DNA from: Planctomycetota bacterium
GTDB lineage: Bacteria > Planctomycetota > Phycisphaerae > Phycisphaerales > Phycisphaeraceae
DNA length: 53,094 nucleotides
Direction of reading: 5' to 3'
Assembly (NCBI GenBank): GCA_024279275.1
Contig: JAJRRS010000060.1
Location: 1 to 53,094 of the forward strand
In this document: piece by piece, positions 51,995 to 53,094 of the stretch
Layout: each line of letters opens with the position of its first letter
Position numbering within the stretch: position 1 is the first letter of the stretch
Position numbers and translations under genes: made by a program
The notes under the pieces: generated by a model
Told to the model about the DNA's origin: nothing
What the model saw: the letters and a program-made list of their open reading frames with translations, nothing else
Database searches by the model: none

Positions 51995-53094
51995 CAGTTG
52001 CTGATGATCTGACGGCGTAGCTGGTCCAGGAGGGAAGCGGGTTTTATTTCGGCGGGTTGGCCGGGGACGAGGACGGGTTTGTTGTCGCGGAGCTGCTTTT
52101 TGATGCGCCCGGCGGCGGTGACGATGGTGGAGTGGTTGGGTCGGCCCATGATGGCGGCGATCTCGGGGTAGCTCATGGGGGTGAGTTCGTAGACGAGGTG
52201 GATCAGGATTGAGCGGGCGAGGACGACGTGTTGTTTGCGGATTCGGCCGGTGACTTGCAGGGGTGGTAGAGCGAAGAAGTTGCAGACGGCGTCGAGGATG
52301 GCGTCGTAGCGGACGGGCTTGCGGGGGGCGAGGCTTGGCTGTTCCTGGAAGAGGCGGTTGACGAGGCTGTGGCCGATGACGGTGGCGGCGTTGAGGCCGG
52401 GGGAATGTGGGCGGGTGATTAAAGAGAGAGCCTGGAGTTTGTTGAGCATGCCTTCGATGTCGCGGACGGAGCCGTCGCAGCGGTCGGTGATGGTTTGAGC
52501 GACGGCTTGGGGGATGGCGAGGCCTTTTCGTTCTGCGAGGGCTTCGACGAGTCGCAGGCGGGTTTCGACATCGGGGGTATCGACCCTGACGACCATGCCA
52601 CGGACGCAGCGGCTTGCCAGTGCGTCGCTGAACTGCTTGATGAGCTTGGGGTGGCTGTCGCTGACGAGGACGACACGGGCGCCGCAAAGCTCGATCTCGT
52701 TGAAGCAGTGCAGGAACTCCTGCTGAGTTTTTTCCTTGTTGGCCAGGAAGTGGACATCGTCGACGGCGAGGAGGTCGAGTCGGCGGATCTTGCGTCGAAA
52801 TGCGTCGAGCGTGTTGCTGCGAACGGCGGTGATGAAGTCGTTGGTGAACTGTTCGCCGGTGGTGTAGAGGACGTGGCGGTCGGGGTGGCGTTCGCTGAAG
52901 CGTTGGCAGATGCCTTGGAGGAGGTGTGTTTTGCCCAGTCCGCATCCGCCGTGGATGAATAGTGGGGAGCCGGGGTCCTGGTCGTGCTCGGCAAGGCGGA
53001 CGGCGGCGGCGAAGGCCAACTCGTTGCTTGCGCCGACGACGAACTCGTTTAAGGCGTGTCGCCAGCGATTGGTGGTGTTGCGTGTGCGTGGGGA
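51994..53094 (-). CDS. dnaA: Chromosomal replication initiator protein DnaA (N-terminus beyond the window)
   Basis: The frame runs from the window edge (53094) to a TGA at 51996-51994; 366 residues are visible and the start lies outside. The AAA+ domain has FVVGASNELAFAAAVRLAEH, Walker A GGCGLGKTHLL, Walker B LLAVDDVHFL, sensor 1 VLVSDSHP, and the Arg in ASRCVRGMVV. The C-terminal DNA-binding domain has GRPNHSTIVTAAGRI, the DnaA signature region (consensus GGRDHTTVLHA). DnaA binds DnaA boxes and opens oriC. The stop codon adjoins element B. The gene continues to the right, so an origin could lie beyond the window. Confidence 0.96.
   Translation of the reverse strand, partial: SPRTRNTTNRWRHALNEFVVGASNELAFAAAVRLAEHDQDPGSPLFIHGGCGLGKTHLLQGICQRFSERHPDRHVLYTTGEQFTNDFITAVRSNTLDAFRRKIRRLDLLAVDDVHFLANKEKTQQEFLHCFNEIELCGARVVLVSDSHPKLIKQFSDALASRCVRGMVVRVDTPDVETRLRLVEALAERKGLAIPQAVAQTITDRCDGSVRDIEGMLNKLQALSLITRPHSPGLNAATVIGHSLVNRLFQEQPSLAPRKPVRYDAILDAVCNFFALPPLQVTGRIRKQHVVLARSILIHLVYELTPMSYPEIAAIMGRPNHSTIVTAAGRIKKQLRDNKPVLVPGQPAEIKPASLLDQLRRQIISN

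Overview
The window looks like a moderately GC-rich chromosome segment (roughly 58-60% by eye) from a planctomycete, probably of the Phycisphaerae type. The lineage call rests on an LEPR-XLL surface-protein signal (50038-51522), an adjacent DUF1501/DUF1800 pair with a Tat signal (37468-40362), a type IV pilus locus that combines PilM-like to PilQ-like proteins with GspE/GspF-type proteins and several prepilins, and many short dispersed palindromes. Two genes run off the edges: a secreted glycosidase-like protein at the left (1-2250, minus) and dnaA at the right (51994-53094, minus).

Layout. 1-5.5 kb: the secreted glycosidase-like protein, a DJ-1/PfpI protein, and two paralogous exported endonuclease/exonuclease/phosphatase (EEP) proteins. 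5.8-12.4 kb: a HAD hydrolase, ruvC, and a translationally coupled trio of type IIA topoisomerase A subunit, YhcH-family protein and topoisomerase B subunit. 12.6-14.0 kb: an AGCS sodium:amino-acid symporter. 14.5-29.1 kb, all minus: the type IV pilus/type II secretion-like locus. Its upstream part runs pilin, pilin, small membrane protein, GspH-like pseudopilin, PilM-like, PilN-like, PilO-like, PilP-like, secretin, TPR lipoprotein, and ends at a terminator near 20.26 kb. Its second part runs receiver protein, HD-GYP protein, STAS protein, GspE/PilB ATPase, GspF/PilC. 29.7-32.8 kb: Nudix hydrolase, lepA, a lipopolysaccharide-kinase-like protein. 32.9-37.4 kb: a glycan-type group with two SAM-methyltransferase-like proteins, a GT4 glycosyltransferase and an asparagine-synthase-like amidotransferase. 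37.5-40.4 kb: DUF1501 and DUF1800. 40.6-48.2 kb: signal transduction, with an FHA-GAF histidine kinase, argH, a response regulator with a degenerate receiver, an HDOD-GAF-histidine kinase fusion, and an HTH-receiver protein. 48.7-53.1 kb: HNH endonuclease, tRNA-Tyr, LEPR-XLL/RTX-type repeat protein, a cluster of small inverted-repeat elements, and dnaA.

The most noteworthy observations are: (i) an 83-bp MITE-like element in three copies, one flanked by a perfect 8-bp direct repeat; (ii) a second pair of inverted-repeat elements beside dnaA; (iii) a habit of repeat elements lying at or supplying gene stop codons (argH, the Nudix gene, asnB, dnaA, the first EEP gene); (iv) a sharply bounded low-GC patch of about 375 bp inside argH, which looks like an in-frame recombination mosaic; (v) a receiver domain lacking its phosphoacceptor Asp, encoded next to an HDOD-kinase fusion; (vi) a secretin with an acidic C-terminal tail of more than 200 residues. 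I found no CRISPR array, no complete insertion sequence, no prophage and no clear anti-phage system.
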